Part shown: in pieces, positions 16,137-25,251 of the stretch
How positions within the stretch are numbered: position 1 is the first letter of the stretch
How the letters are laid out: each line of letters begins with the position of its first letter
Source of the DNA: a virus
DNA: 60,846 bases
IMG/VR virus record: IMGVR_UViG_3300020473_002126
Location: 1-60,846 of that record
Direction: 5' to 3' (one strand)
Position numbers and translations under genes: made by a program
The notes under the pieces: model-generated
Seen by the model: the letters and a program-made list of their open reading frames with translations, nothing else
Database searches by the model: none
What the model was told of the DNA's origin: nothing

Positions 16137-18059
16137 ATGCTAGTTAGACCTAATGAGCAGGGACAGATTGATACTAATCAAGTAGACATAGTTTTTGTCT
16201 CAGACATGTTTGTTGAAGATTATGTGGGAGGAGCTGAGCTCACAACTGAAGCTTTGATTGAATCCTGCCCTATGAGAGTTTTAAAACTCAGGTCACAATT
16301 TGTCGATGTCAACACACTTCAGGGTCTGTCAAATGCGTACTGGATATTTGGAAACTTTTCTCAGTTAAATACTGAGATGATTCCATCAATTGTAGCAAAT
16401 CTAAAATACTCAGTTTTGGAGTATGACTACAAATATTGCAAGTATCGATCACCAGAAAAACATCAATCTATCGAAGATAAAGAGTGTGATTGTCATCATT
16501 CTATGCATGGAAAAATGATATCAGCATTTTATTACGGAGCTACAACACTCTGGTGGATGTCTGAGGCGCAGGAAGAGAAATATCACTCCATGTTCCCGTT
16601 CCTCAGAGAAAAGAACAATGTTGTTCTCTCATCAGTTTTTGATGACAAGTTTTTCTTAGATGTAAAGCTATTAAATGACCTCAACAAGGACAAAGAAAGA
16701 AAAGGGTGGATTGTTTTAGGTTCTAACTCCTGGATCAAGGGTGCACAAGATGCTGAAGACTGGTGTAAGGAGCAGGGTCATGAATATGAAGTAGTATGGG
16801 ACCTACCCTATCAGACTGTCCTTAAAAAGCTAGCAACTGCTGAAGGTTTTGTTTATCTTCCAAAGGGAGGCGACACATGTCCTCGCATGGTAATCGAAGC
16901 AAAACTACTGGGTTGTAAATTGCACCTTAATGACAATGTTCAGCATGCAAAAGAGATTTGGTTTGATACCGAAGATGAATTTGACACTCTTGCATGGCTT
17001 TTTGCAGCTCGTGAAAGATTCTGGAATGGAATTAAGTTTGATATGACATACCAACCTCCAATTTCAGGCTACACTACCACCAAGGATTGTATTGAGCAGG
17101 ATTATCCGTTTGAAGCTTCTATTAAGTCACTTTTAGGCTTCTGTGATGAGGTTGTCGTCGTCGATGGAGGTTCAACAGATGGAACATGGGAAAGACTTCA
17201 AGAACTAGCAGAAAGCAATGAAAATCTCGTAGTACATCAACAAGTTAGAGATTGGGATTCAAAAAGATTCGCTGTTTTTGATGGAGCACAAAAAGCGTTA
17301 GCAAGATCAATGTGTACTAAGAAGTTTTGTTGGCAGCAAGATTCTGATGAAGTTGTCCATGAACAGGACTATGGAAAAATTATCGACTTGGTAAGAAACT
17401 TTCCAGCTGGCGTCGAACTTCTTGCGCTTCCTGTGGTGGAGTACTGGGGTGGACCTGAAAAAGTCAGAATGGATATAAACCCATGGAAATGGCGCCTTTC
17501 CAGAAACTTACCCCACATTACACACGGGATCCCTGATGATTTAAGAAAGTTTGATGAGGACGGAAATCTTTATTCACTGCCGGGCTCAGATGGATGCGAC
17601 TACGTAAGATCCGACAACTATTCTAGAATACCATTTGCAAACTTTATGACACAAGATGTTGATAATGCAAGAATACAAGGTATTACAGATGAGGAAATTC
17701 GTGGTCAGTACGAAGTCTGGTTTAATAGAGTTTTAGATCAGATACCTGGTGTTCAACATTACTCCTGGTTTAATATTGAAAGAAAAATCAAGACTTATAA
17801 AAATTACTGGTCAAAGCACTGGCAAAGTCTTTACGACATAGTTCAAGATGACACTCCTGAAAACAACATGTTTTTTAACAAGTCGTGGGGAGATGTCACA
17901 GATAAAGAAGTTTCTTCACTGGCTAAAAAGCTAAGTGACGAGATGGGCGGGTGGATATTTCATAGCAAGGTCGACTTTGATAAGCCTACACCACATTTAA
18001 GAGTAGATAGAAATCATCCCGCTGTCGTCGCCGAATGGGTGGAGAAAAATGACAAATGA
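16137..18059 (+). CDS. bifunctional glycosyltransferase (GT4-like + GT2)
   Basis: A 640-residue fusion. Residues 15-300 resemble a GT-B glycosyltransferase: VFVSDMFVEDYVGGAEL at the start, WIVLGSNSWIKG, then LPKGGDTCPRMVIEAKLLGC where GT4 enzymes bind the nucleotide-sugar phosphate. Residues 305-640 are a GT2 (GT-A) enzyme with VVVVDGGSTDGTW at about 336 and a QQDSDE metal-binding stretch at about 399. The two catalytic folds in one chain could add two consecutive sugars. It opens the glycan island and overlaps the next GT2 gene by ATGA. Acceptor and sugar are unknown. Confidence 0.82.
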   Translation: MLVRPNEQGQIDTNQVDIVFVSDMFVEDYVGGAELTTEALIESCPMRVLKLRSQFVDVNTLQGLSNAYWIFGNFSQLNTEMIPSIVANLKYSVLEYDYKYCKYRSPEKHQSIEDKECDCHHSMHGKMISAFYYGATTLWWMSEAQEEKYHSMFPFLREKNNVVLSSVFDDKFFLDVKLLNDLNKDKERKGWIVLGSNSWIKGAQDAEDWCKEQGHEYEVVWDLPYQTVLKKLATAEGFVYLPKGGDTCPRMVIEAKLLGCKLHLNDNVQHAKEIWFDTEDEFDTLAWLFAARERFWNGIKFDMTYQPPISGYTTTKDCIEQDYPFEASIKSLLGFCDEVVVVDGGSTDGTWERLQELAESNENLVVHQQVRDWDSKRFAVFDGAQKALARSMCTKKFCWQQDSDEVVHEQDYGKIIDLVRNFPAGVELLALPVVEYWGGPEKVRMDINPWKWRLSRNLPHITHGIPDDLRKFDEDGNLYSLPGSDGCDYVRSDNYSRIPFANFMTQDVDNARIQGITDEEIRGQYEVWFNRVLDQIPGVQHYSWFNIERKIKTYKNYWSKHWQSLYDIVQDDTPENNMFFNKSWGDVTDKEVSSLAKKLSDEMGGWIFHSKVDFDKPTPHLRVDRNHPAVVAEWVEKNDK

Positions 18060-18760
18060 AATTAGTTTTCGTATCGCCCTGCTATAATGCTTCAAATAAC
18101 TTAGAAAATTTAATTAACTCTGTTAAGCAGCAAAACGACGATCGCTGGGAGCATGTATTGATTGACGACATATCTTCAGATAATACGTGGACTCGATTAA
18201 ATGACTTAGTTGGGAATGACGAAAGATTTAAAATTATAAAAAATGAAGAAAAGAAATACGCTTTAAAAAATATTATAGAAGCTTCTAGAGATTATGAAAA
18301 CGAAGAAGATGTAATAATAGGCACTATTGACGGCGATGATGCTCTGTGCAATGACAAGACTGTACAGTTAGTGTTATCGGAATATGAGAAAGGAGCAGAC
18401 GTCGTTTGGACCGGGCACCGGTGGGATATTAATAGTCTAAACATATCAAAGTCAATGCCAGAAAATGTAAATCCATATCAATGGCCATGGTGTACATCTC
18501 ACTTTAGAACATTTAGATCAGATTTATTAAAGTCCATCGATGATAAAAATTTTAAAGACTCGAGTGGTAATTGGTTTGAAAGAGGTTATGATCAAGCACT
18601 AATGTTGCCACTTCTTAGTCTAACCAATAAAAGAAAATACATAGATAAAATATGCTATCTTTATAACATAGATTCTGTCTCAGTCAATGATAGAGACTGG
18701 GCAGAAATGAAACAGATAGCAACAATAAATCTTGTCAGAGCTAGAGGGTTTTTGTCATGA
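18056..18760 (+). CDS. GT2 family glycosyltransferase
   Basis: A 234-residue GT-A enzyme. The N-terminus KLVFVSPCYNASNNLENLI and the HVLIDDISSDNTW strand form the nucleotide-binding region. GTIDGDDAL at about residue 94 gives the DxD motif for the metal and nucleotide-sugar. Length is normal for a single-domain GT2. There is no transmembrane anchor. It overlaps its neighbours by ATGA on both sides, implying co-translation within the glycan island. The donor sugar cannot be read from the sequence. Confidence 0.85.
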   Translation: MKLVFVSPCYNASNNLENLINSVKQQNDDRWEHVLIDDISSDNTWTRLNDLVGNDERFKIIKNEEKKYALKNIIEASRDYENEEDVIIGTIDGDDALCNDKTVQLVLSEYEKGADVVWTGHRWDINSLNISKSMPENVNPYQWPWCTSHFRTFRSDLLKSIDDKNFKDSSGNWFERGYDQALMLPLLSLTNKRKYIDKICYLYNIDSVSVNDRDWAEMKQIATINLVRARGFLS

Positions 18761-19668
18761 ACATTTTACTTGATAATGTAAATTTCTCTTCATCTTCAGG
18801 GCCCAATAGCTTTGGGAGAAAAATTGCAAAGTCATTTATAGAAAAAGGTCACAATATCGATATTCAGAGTGTTGATGAAGTCGATGTGATTCTAACATTT
18901 ATTATGTCAAGCTTGAAAAGTAAGTTTTCACCAATGGTACAGCGTCTAGACGGTATTTATTTCAATGAGGCACAAGACTACAACGCATTAAATTCTCCAA
19001 TAAGAATGACCTATGAGATGTCTGATGCTGTGATCTTTCAATCAAACTTCAATAAGCAGTTAACTGAAAAATACTTCGGTGTGCACAATAATTCAGCTGT
19101 TATTAGAAATGGTACTTCACTAGAAGACATTGAAAAAATTATGCCCTTAAAGCATCATGCGATTGATGGTTTTGAAGAAGTTTGGACATGTGCGTCTAGC
19201 TGGAGACCTCACAAACGATTAAAAGAAAACATTAGATACTTTTTAGAGCACGCTTCTGAGAAAACATGCTTGATCGTCGCTGGAAACAATCCAGACTATA
19301 ATATCAATCATCCCAGGGTGTTTTATGTGGGCCCCTGCGATTGGGTAACACTTATATCTCTTTATAAGAGGAGTTCTAAGTTTATTCACTTGGCTTGGTT
19401 GGATCACTGTCCAAATGTTGTTGTCGATGCTAGAGCAGCCGGCTGCAAAATTATCTGTAGTTCCGCCGGCGGCACAAAAGAAATCGCTGGAACAGAAGCA
19501 ATAGTTTTCGAAGAAGATGAATGGGATTTTTCGCCTGTAAGGCTGTACCAACCACCCGATATTGACTTTACGAGAGTTTACAATAATAATTCTGAAGAAG
19601 TTTCTTTGAACATTCATGACGTTGCAGATGATTATTTAAATGTATTTAAATCTGTAGTGTTGAAATGA
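18757..19668 (+). CDS. GT4-like glycosyltransferase
   Basis: A 303-residue GT-B protein. The N-terminal domain starts with LLDNVNFSSSSGPNSFGRKI, where the Gly/Asn loop is typical of GT4. The C-terminal domain has TCASSWRPHKRLKENIRYF, then the donor-site segment CPNVVVDARAAGCKIICSSA with the Asp in place of the usual Glu, and GGTKEI. It is slightly short compared with most GT4 (350-400). It overlaps the adjacent genes by 4 bases each. Confidence 0.82.
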   Translation: MNILLDNVNFSSSSGPNSFGRKIAKSFIEKGHNIDIQSVDEVDVILTFIMSSLKSKFSPMVQRLDGIYFNEAQDYNALNSPIRMTYEMSDAVIFQSNFNKQLTEKYFGVHNNSAVIRNGTSLEDIEKIMPLKHHAIDGFEEVWTCASSWRPHKRLKENIRYFLEHASEKTCLIVAGNNPDYNINHPRVFYVGPCDWVTLISLYKRSSKFIHLAWLDHCPNVVVDARAAGCKIICSSAGGTKEIAGTEAIVFEEDEWDFSPVRLYQPPDIDFTRVYNNNSEEVSLNIHDVADDYLNVFKSVVLK

Positions 19669-20396
19669 ATGTAACTGTAAATCACATACTATCTTTAGTA
19701 GAAAAAAAGAAAAGCAACTCTGCAATATTTCTTGGGTGCGGACCATCAATAAATGATATTGATGACAACTTTAAGGAAAAACTTGCAAGTCTTGACACTT
19801 GGTCGTCTAACTCTTGGATAATTCACAAGGAAATAGTTCCTGATTTCTATCATGTCGAAGTAAAGGCCCACCGATCTGGACCAATTTTTAAACGACTGTG
19901 TGTTGAGAAGTCTGAAGAATATAAAGACGTAAACTGGATAATTGACGGTTCTAGACCTTACTTGCTGGATTACGTTAGGCCGGACTTGTATGAGTCACTT
20001 TACGCTTATCCTAAGTTTTATAGACAAGAAGAGTCAGGAAGATACAAACCACACCCACAAGCGATCGCAGTCAGCAACAATGCTAGCTTAACTGTTATTT
20101 TAGACATCATGGCACGAATGTCTTATGAAAAAATATACTTCTTGGGTGTTGACATGTACTCTAGCAAGTATTTTTGGACAGAAAATAGCGAATATGATGA
20201 TGTTAATATTCCAGAAATCATCAGGACATGCAAACCCGACGAGCGTCCTCCGGATTCAAACCACCCTACACAAAAGCTAAAAGATTTTATAGTTGATTTC
20301 GGAGACGAGAACAATATTGAGATGATAAACCTATCACCTAAAAGTTTGCTCGCTTCTAGAATGAAAACTATAGAATTAGGAGAATTAAATGTTTAA
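19665..20396 (+). CDS. GT42/DUF115-like putative glycosyltransferase
   Basis: A 243-residue protein. The N-terminal SAIFLGCGPSIND matches the 'GxGPS' start of DUF115/GT42-type enzymes, which bind a CMP- or nucleotide-activated sugar. The segment NASLTVILDIMARMSYEKIY followed by FLGVDMYS is like the conserved S-G-x-x-x-L-x-x-A...IYLxGxDF block of that fold. A late HPTQKLKDF and the C-terminal SPKSLL complete it. Sialyltransferase activity is plausible because a second, similar enzyme (29875) lies next to NeuA- and NeuB-type genes. A different sugar cannot be excluded. Confidence 0.6.
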   Translation: MNVTVNHILSLVEKKKSNSAIFLGCGPSINDIDDNFKEKLASLDTWSSNSWIIHKEIVPDFYHVEVKAHRSGPIFKRLCVEKSEEYKDVNWIIDGSRPYLLDYVRPDLYESLYAYPKFYRQEESGRYKPHPQAIAVSNNASLTVILDIMARMSYEKIYFLGVDMYSSKYFWTENSEYDDVNIPEIIRTCKPDERPPDSNHPTQKLKDFIVDFGDENNIEMINLSPKSLLASRMKTIELGELNV

Positions 20397-21288
20397 GACA
20401 GATCTATTTGGAAAACAATCACCACAAAAAAAACAAAATCAGTGGGTTCAAAAGAGAATAGATGGATTCAATATGCACCTTAACCCGTATGACGGCGGAA
20501 TATCGGCCGCCCTATACTCCATGGGGGGAAGAGAAAAAGCATTCATGGGAATTCTTCAAAACACTGTGACAGAAGGAATGACATGCCTAGATCTCGGGGG
20601 AAACATAGGATATACAACACTCTATATGTGCCGCGGCGTCGGAGCAACAGGAAAAGTTTATGCTGTCGAACCTGACCCAAATAACATTGAACTTTTAAGA
20701 GCTAATATTTCTGAAAATGGATTTAATGATAAGTGTGAAATAACACAATGTGCAATATCAGATAGCGACAAAACTCTAGAATTTTGGCAGGCTGACAAAC
20801 CTAATCTAAGCAGTGTTCATAAGACTAAACACAGTACTGACAAGATAGAGGTTGAAGCCTATAGTTTGAGCACGTTCTTTAAAGATAGAGACTTTCCAAA
20901 TTTTATTAAAATGGATGTTGAAGGACACGAGGTATCGATATTTCAGGGTGGTCTAGATTATTTTTCAAACAACAGTGAAGACCACACTTCTATTCTTCTA
21001 GAAGTTCATCCTCATTTTTATAGTAAAGACAATGATTTTGAAGCCGTGCTAAAAGATTATTTCTCAATAGGTTTTAAGGCCAGGTTTACTGTTGCAACAC
21101 CTGTCCCTAGGCCCAAGCTTTTTGTTGAAGCAGGATATGAACCACTGGCAGAAATCTGGACTGATGGATTTCATAGAGGTGTCTACGGCGAAATATCAAA
21201 TGACGACTTGCTTAGATTTGCTTGTCGAGAAAACATCGAAGGAACTAGCAAAAAAATAGTAAGAAGCTTTATGCTTTCAAGAAATTAA
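20389..21288 (+). CDS. FkbM family SAM-dependent methyltransferase
   Basis: A 299-residue enzyme overlapping the previous gene by 8 bases, with ribosome binding site AGGAGA. The SAM loop is CLDLGGNIGYTTLY (about residue 66), the acidic end of strand 2 is VYAVEPDPNN, and the FkbM hallmark IKMDVEGHEVSIFQGG is at about 172. FkbM enzymes O-methylate sugars or polyketides. In this setting it most likely methylates a glycan hydroxyl. The C-terminal 60 residues are extra. Confidence 0.88.
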   Translation: MFKTDLFGKQSPQKKQNQWVQKRIDGFNMHLNPYDGGISAALYSMGGREKAFMGILQNTVTEGMTCLDLGGNIGYTTLYMCRGVGATGKVYAVEPDPNNIELLRANISENGFNDKCEITQCAISDSDKTLEFWQADKPNLSSVHKTKHSTDKIEVEAYSLSTFFKDRDFPNFIKMDVEGHEVSIFQGGLDYFSNNSEDHTSILLEVHPHFYSKDNDFEAVLKDYFSIGFKARFTVATPVPRPKLFVEAGYEPLAEIWTDGFHRGVYGEISNDDLLRFACRENIEGTSKKIVRSFMLSRN

Positions 21289-21289
21289 T

Positions 21290-21946
21290 ATGAGAAAGAC
21301 ATTTGTAAAACTTGATATGCCTACAAGAAAGTATTCAAAATTTCTTAAGGTACAAGAGTTTCTAGATACCAACGCCGCGTATGAAACGATAAATCACGAT
21401 CTTTTTGCAGCCCAAAGCATACACATCGAGACAGCCTTTTCTAAGCTATTTGATTACATTTCATCCAAGAATAGAAAAGTTCAGTTAGTTGAAATTGGAA
21501 CTTTTAAAGGCGGTCTCACGGTAATCATAGATACATTTGCAAAATCTAGAAATCTAGACTACACGTTTACAACTTACGATATAACAGACAGATTAATAGA
21601 AGAAAAAACATTTAAAATTTTTGAAAAAGCGGGTATCAAATTTTTAAAAGAAGACCCCATGGTCAAAGATGACTTATTTGACAAGGACGCGCTTTCTGTG
21701 TTTTTCTGCGATGGCGGTAATAAAAGCAATGAAGTAAATAAAATGATGTCTATTTGCAAGCCAGGTGATATTATAATGGGTCATGACTATGGTTACGATA
21801 GTAATTCTTTTCAAAAGAAAGAGTGGACAGCTTTTGAACTATCGTTTAATCAACTAAAATCCGCTTATGACAAAAATAATTTAAAATTTATCTTTAAAGA
21901 AGAGATGGAAGAAGCTGTCTGGTTTTGTGCAGAGAAGCAAAAATGA
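21290..21946 (+). CDS. class I methyltransferase, CmcI/Methyltransf_24-like
   Basis: A 218-residue protein. LVEIGTFKGGLTVII (about residue 64) is the SAM-binding loop. FTTYDITDRLI is the second strand, and FFCDGGNKSNEVNKM plus GDIIMGHDYGY form the acidic metal/acceptor site typical of cephalosporin hydroxylase-like and sugar O-methyltransferases. It starts one base after the preceding TAA and overlaps the next gene by ATGA. The acceptor is probably a glycan intermediate. Confidence 0.7.
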   Translation: MRKTFVKLDMPTRKYSKFLKVQEFLDTNAAYETINHDLFAAQSIHIETAFSKLFDYISSKNRKVQLVEIGTFKGGLTVIIDTFAKSRNLDYTFTTYDITDRLIEEKTFKIFEKAGIKFLKEDPMVKDDLFDKDALSVFFCDGGNKSNEVNKMMSICKPGDIIMGHDYGYDSNSFQKKEWTAFELSFNQLKSAYDKNNLKFIFKEEMEEAVWFCAEKQK

Positions 21947-22587
21947 AAGATAATTTAGTAATATTGACAGTTTGCAACGAACCGTACGTTAAGGTGATGA
22001 AAAACTTGATAGAAACTTTAGAAGAGTTTCATCCGGAAGTACCTATAAAAATGTTAGCACTAAACCTTTCTACAGAGTCAAAAAATTACTTTGCATCACT
22101 TCACAACAACATTAACTTTATTGACGACAACTACAGTGATTTTGATGGATTTCATGAAGAGCGAGCATATTGTGAAAGCTGTAGAACATGGAACATTAAA
22201 GATCTGTTAAGATCAACTGGCAAGAATGTTTTTTATCTAGACGGAGACGTCTATCTTGAAGACAAAATAGACGAACTATTTGACTTTTTCAATTCTGTTG
22301 ATTTTTGCGCTAGAATAAAAGTTGAAGATCCACTTAGGTTTAACGCTGGAATGATTTTTGTTAAGAACACTCCTAAAAATATTGAAATTGTAGAAGAGTG
22401 GGAAAAAGCTACAAGATCGCATGGCTGGGTTTGGCTAAGCGCCCAAAATGAACTAGGCGATGTTCTTCAAAATTACAAGCAAGATGTAGTTGTAAAGACA
22501 TTTCCAAAAAAGTTTGATGGAATCGACACAAATAAAGAGTCAGTTCTGGTTCACATGAAGGGCCCACAAAAAAGAAGGCGAAAATGA
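21943..22587 (+). CDS. GT-A nucleotide-diphospho-sugar transferase
   Basis: A 214-residue protein started at ATG 21943, which overlaps the previous TGA; TTG 21925 is a less likely start. It has a GT8/GT77-like core: LVILTVCNEPYVKVMKNLI, FYLDGDVYL with the DxD motif at about residue 97, and FNAGMIFVKNT, the usual conserved Asn-Ala-Gly block. A basic tail (KRRRK) ends the protein. No membrane segment is seen. Confidence 0.75.
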   Translation: MKDNLVILTVCNEPYVKVMKNLIETLEEFHPEVPIKMLALNLSTESKNYFASLHNNINFIDDNYSDFDGFHEERAYCESCRTWNIKDLLRSTGKNVFYLDGDVYLEDKIDELFDFFNSVDFCARIKVEDPLRFNAGMIFVKNTPKNIEIVEEWEKATRSHGWVWLSAQNELGDVLQNYKQDVVVKTFPKKFDGIDTNKESVLVHMKGPQKRRRK

Positions 22588-24350
22588 TACGGTATTTTAC
22601 AGCTGTTGACAAGAACTACGGATGGTGGGCAATCCACCTCCTAAGATCTTTTAAAAACAATGCACCCGCTTCAGATGTGACATGTTTTATTTTAGGAAAG
22701 CCTTCTCAATTAAATGAAATAGAAGAGCTGAAAGAGCTTCTAGAGGTAGCCAACCCATCTGCACGATTAATTTATGTAGATCCGACTAGCTGGTTTAATG
22801 AAATTGATGAAGGTGCAATGGGAAGAATTACAGCTGGTTATCGAACTGTAGTATTTTCAAATAGAGCATTTTTTAATGATGATGATACGTTGATTTGGGT
22901 TGATGCTGATTCAATAGTGAGAAAAGATTTGACCGAAGTAGAAGAATTTTGCAAAAAAGATTTTGATGTTTCTGCAAGAGGAAAAAATGCACACTTAAAA
23001 TTCGCTTCAGGATTCATCATATCAAAACCCACAGAGGGATCAAGATTATTTTCTAATGCCTTGTTTAGAAACTGGAAAAAACGATTTAATGAAAATGAGT
23101 GGACAGCAGATCAAAATGCTTTTAATGATGCAGCCGCAGAGCTTTACGGGTCATCAAGTGTAATAAAAGCTCCTCGCGGATTTTGCGATGTTTGGTTGAG
23201 TGAAGAAGGATCGATTTGGCAAGCCAAACACCAAACAAAGTTGAAGAAACGCTATGTCGATGAAATGAACAAACATCGAATTGATGAGTGTGATCTCCCT
23301 TTGTGGAAAAAACTCTCTGAAGAAAACAACAAGGTTGTTATTGATGAGACAAGATTTTCATACAAGGGTATAAAGTTTAATTTTATGGGTTTAGACGGTG
23401 AAGAAGTTTTCGAATACATTAGAGAAAACAATAGTTTTTATAATGTCGATTTTCTAGAAAAGCTCAGTGATCTAAAAAATGAAGATGCAACTGTTATCAT
23501 CGGCGGCGGGATACAAAATACACAAGTATATTTAAATGCATTTACTGACACTGTAGCTACAATTACTTTTGAACCTAATCCTAAAATGATTGATGTCGGT
23601 CTTCGCAATGGACAAAATAATTACGGTGCTTCTAGAATGTATGGCGGAGAAAAATTTGCAAAGCAAGAAGATTTCTTAGAAGAGGGAATTGAAAATAAAA
23701 GAAAGCAAAATCTGTGTTACATGTATACTAATTGGAGGGCTGATTTTCCCAAAGGATCTGTGGAGATTGCGTCTCTCGGTATGTCAAGATATCAAGGCGT
23801 TACTTATGACTATGACGGTTTTGTTTGGGAAGAACGAAAAGCAATACCAGATGTCATAGATGTTTGTGACGTGACAAATCTAAGACCAGACTTGTATAAA
23901 AAAATTAGAAAGACAGTCTATAGAAATGTCAGCCTAGAACGATGGAATCAAGCTAGAAAACATTTAATAGACAAGGGCGGGGAAAATAGATCGATCGTAT
24001 CTTCAAAATTTAGTTCATTAGACGAGGCAATGGACTTAATGTGGCGAGGAATGTGCGGCACACCAAACAATAGAATAACTCAAGTAAAACCCGGGTACGA
24101 TTTTGGAAAATTAGTAGGATTACTTGTCATATCTGTTCCTGAAATTTCTCATGAAATTTTAATGTCTGGAAAAGATACAATTGAATTTTTCAAGCCTCAC
24201 TTAGGAATCGTCTATGTAGACGACGAATCGGGTGCTAAAGAAAAGATAATTGACGACATGCTTCCAAGTTTTTACGTAAAAGAAGCAGTTTACCCTGACC
24301 AACTAGATAAAAATGTAAAGTGTGCTGTATATAGAAATAGACGGAGGTAA
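22584..24350 (+). CDS. GT-A glycosyltransferase fused to an unrecognised C-terminal domain
   Basis: A 588-residue protein. Residues 1-230 form a GT8-like transferase: YFTAVDKNYGWWAIHLLRSF, DTLIWVDADSIV (DxD at about 105), KFASGFIISKP and TADQNAFND. Residues 290-588 form a second domain starting VIIGGGIQNTQVYLNAF and TITFEPNPKMID, resembling a Rossmann-type start. It contains SVEIASLGMSRYQG, DVTNLRPDLYKK and a WRGMCGTPNN stretch. I recognise no family for it. It could be a second transferase or modifying enzyme acting on the same sugar. Confidence 0.7.
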   Translation: MIRYFTAVDKNYGWWAIHLLRSFKNNAPASDVTCFILGKPSQLNEIEELKELLEVANPSARLIYVDPTSWFNEIDEGAMGRITAGYRTVVFSNRAFFNDDDTLIWVDADSIVRKDLTEVEEFCKKDFDVSARGKNAHLKFASGFIISKPTEGSRLFSNALFRNWKKRFNENEWTADQNAFNDAAAELYGSSSVIKAPRGFCDVWLSEEGSIWQAKHQTKLKKRYVDEMNKHRIDECDLPLWKKLSEENNKVVIDETRFSYKGIKFNFMGLDGEEVFEYIRENNSFYNVDFLEKLSDLKNEDATVIIGGGIQNTQVYLNAFTDTVATITFEPNPKMIDVGLRNGQNNYGASRMYGGEKFAKQEDFLEEGIENKRKQNLCYMYTNWRADFPKGSVEIASLGMSRYQGVTYDYDGFVWEERKAIPDVIDVCDVTNLRPDLYKKIRKTVYRNVSLERWNQARKHLIDKGGENRSIVSSKFSSLDEAMDLMWRGMCGTPNNRITQVKPGYDFGKLVGLLVISVPEISHEILMSGKDTIEFFKPHLGIVYVDDESGAKEKIIDDMLPSFYVKEAVYPDQLDKNVKCAVYRNRRR

Positions 24351-24351
24351 T

Positions 24352-25242
24352 ATGAAAAAAATAGCTTTAATGTGTGGATATTTTGGAGGAAGACCCTCTG
24401 ACAATAAAGGCAACATCTACAGAAGACCAGACGGTTCAGAAATCAATGGCATCTGGCCTTTAGAGCTTCCAGCTTTTTTAGTTTCTTGTGAGAAAAATTC
24501 GTCAATTGATTGGAAAATAGTTACAAACCTTACACCGCCTGAAAACCCACCGAAAAATGTTGAGTTCATAAATGTTGAACTGGAAGAATTGTTCGAAAGG
24601 TTCCAGAAAAAAGTTGGCGTACCTCTTCCATTTACTAATCTTAAAAAGATGGGAGATGTGAAGTCTACATACGGTATTATATTTGACGACATCCTTAGTG
24701 ATTATGACTTCTGGGGTCTTTGTGATATGGATATTATTTGGGGTGACATTAGGAATGTAATAACTGATGATTTACTAGAAGAATATGATATAATTTCATC
24801 TCGCGAAGGAAACATGTCTGGTCATTTTAGTTTATTTAGAAACATACCAGGCGTCGCAGACATATGTAGATACGTTCCAGGTTTTAGTGAGACATGGACA
24901 CAGACCAGATATCGAAGCTTAGATGAAGTTCAGATGTCAAATTTTTTAAAAAGAAGGATTATTAAACCAGACGGAAAAGATTTAAAAGTCTTGATGAAAA
25001 AAATTCAGCATGACGCCGGGGAAACAACACCCGGACAATCAGATCCAGAATCTCAAGAAGTTTGGAAGTGGATTGATGGAAAAGTTTATAGATTACAGCA
25101 AAATAGCGGTATAGTTGAAAAAGAACCACTAGAATCAATGTACGTTCATTTAATTCACTGGAAATTTGTTATGAATGAAGTTAATATAGACCATACTCAA
25201 CATGTCAAAGAGATGACAATAACAAAAGAGAAGATAGTTTAG
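24352..25242 (+). CDS. putative glycosyltransferase, DUF6625-like
   Basis: A 296-residue protein whose start at ATG 24352 follows an excellent GGAGGT site; the longer frame from 24322 would overlap the previous gene. IALMCGYFGG, a leader of LPAFLVSCEKNSSIDWKIVT, and FWGLCDMDIIWGD (DxD) match bacterial capsule-cluster proteins of the DUF6625 type, thought to be GT-A enzymes. LREGN-like MSGHFSLFRN follows. The sugar is unknown. Confidence 0.65.
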   Translation: MKKIALMCGYFGGRPSDNKGNIYRRPDGSEINGIWPLELPAFLVSCEKNSSIDWKIVTNLTPPENPPKNVEFINVELEELFERFQKKVGVPLPFTNLKKMGDVKSTYGIIFDDILSDYDFWGLCDMDIIWGDIRNVITDDLLEEYDIISSREGNMSGHFSLFRNIPGVADICRYVPGFSETWTQTRYRSLDEVQMSNFLKRRIIKPDGKDLKVLMKKIQHDAGETTPGQSDPESQEVWKWIDGKVYRLQQNSGIVEKEPLESMYVHLIHWKFVMNEVNIDHTQHVKEMTITKEKIV

Positions 25243-25251
25243 GGGTTTGTT

